Assembly (NCBI GenBank): GCA_938039345.1
Contig: CALHVB010000096.1
Span: 1 to 5,728 of the forward strand
Source of the DNA: an uncultured Sediminicola sp.
GTDB lineage: Bacteria > Bacteroidota > Bacteroidia > Flavobacteriales > Flavobacteriaceae
Length of the DNA stretch: 5,728 nt
Direction: 5' to 3'
In this document: positions 5,608 through 5,728 of the stretch, piece after piece
Position numbering within the stretch: position 1 is the stretch's first letter
How the letters are laid out: every line of letters begins with the position of its first letter
Notes under the pieces: generated by a model
The model's input: only the letters and a program-made list of their open reading frames with translations
Told to the model about the DNA's origin: nothing
Databases searched by the model: none
Program-made: the position numbers and the translations under genes

Positions 5608-5728
5608 TTAATTAATACTCCAATTAGGATTTACTAAATTTTGCATACTTCTTATAAACTCCTCTAGTTCTGCTAGGCGATTAACAGTTTCTTTTTCACC
5701 TGCTTCTGTTAATTTATAATACTTACGT
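5608..5728 (-). CDS. PadR-family transcriptional regulator, C-terminal end (partial)
   Basis: The gene runs off the right edge; the last 39 codons and the TAA stop (5608-5610) are visible. The translation opens with RKYYKLTEAGEKE, the wing end of a PadR winged-helix domain (R-x-Y-Y-x-L-T-x-x-G is the family hallmark), and continues with a helix (NRLAELEEFIRSMQNLV) that in PadR proteins forms the C-terminal dimerisation helix, ending NPNWSIN. The short helix is typical of the small PadR subfamily of about 110 residues, so it probably begins some 210 bases beyond the edge. These regulators usually repress their own operon and respond to a small ligand or a membrane-stress signal. As the first visible gene of a seven-gene minus-strand cluster, it is the likely local repressor. 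Its operator would lie outside this window. Confidence 0.85.
   Translation of the reverse strand, partial: RKYYKLTEAGEKETVNRLAELEEFIRSMQNLVNPNWSIN

Noticed and set aside
1..5728. CRISPR array, insertion sequence, tRNA or phage genes
   Set aside because: No regularly spaced repeats, transposase or integrase frames, tRNA-like cloverleaf or terminal repeats were seen.

Overview
The window is about 70% A+T, with very short A/T-rich gaps between genes, no Shine-Dalgarno-like sites, and several protein families typical of Bacteroidota (DUF5687 permease, the Bacteroidota form of DUF1684, secreted proteins cleaved just before Gln). It looks like a member of the Flavobacteriaceae. The assignment rests on protein style and composition only; there is no rRNA or other marker gene in the window.

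Everything that codes is on the minus strand. From the right edge (upstream) to the left (downstream) the order is: the 3' end of a PadR-family transcriptional regulator (5608-5728); a four-helix membrane protein with a soluble N-terminal helical domain (4947-5594); a secreted DUF1684 protein (4304-4906); a secreted DUF2059 protein (3851-4264); a second four-helix membrane protein of the same architecture (3130-3849); a DUF5687 ABC-type permease of about 12 helices (1609-3099); and the matching ABC ATPase (883-1578). Gaps are 13, 40, 39, 1, 30 and 30 bases, so this is almost certainly one operon. The whole frame of the ATPase can be read, but it carries an in-frame TAA at 1264-1266, between Walker A and the LSGGQ-like signature, so the ATPase is split or the base is a sequencing error.

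Left of the operon lies a 365-base gene-free stretch (518-882) holding several inverted repeats that look like terminators. Beyond it is a lone 106-residue acidic protein of unknown family (197-517), followed by an unusually elaborate three-tier hairpin with a U-tract (121-187). I see no gene in bases 1-120.

Proposed working model (inference): PadR represses the operon and is released by a ligand or membrane/envelope signal. The two membrane proteins resemble in plan the PadR-partner (HAAS/DUF1700-like) proteins of other bacteria. The DUF5687 permease and the ATPase form an ABC-2-like exporter. The two secreted proteins act in the periplasm. No substrate can be read from the sequence. The premature stop suggests the exporter may be inactive in this strain while the rest of the operon is intact.
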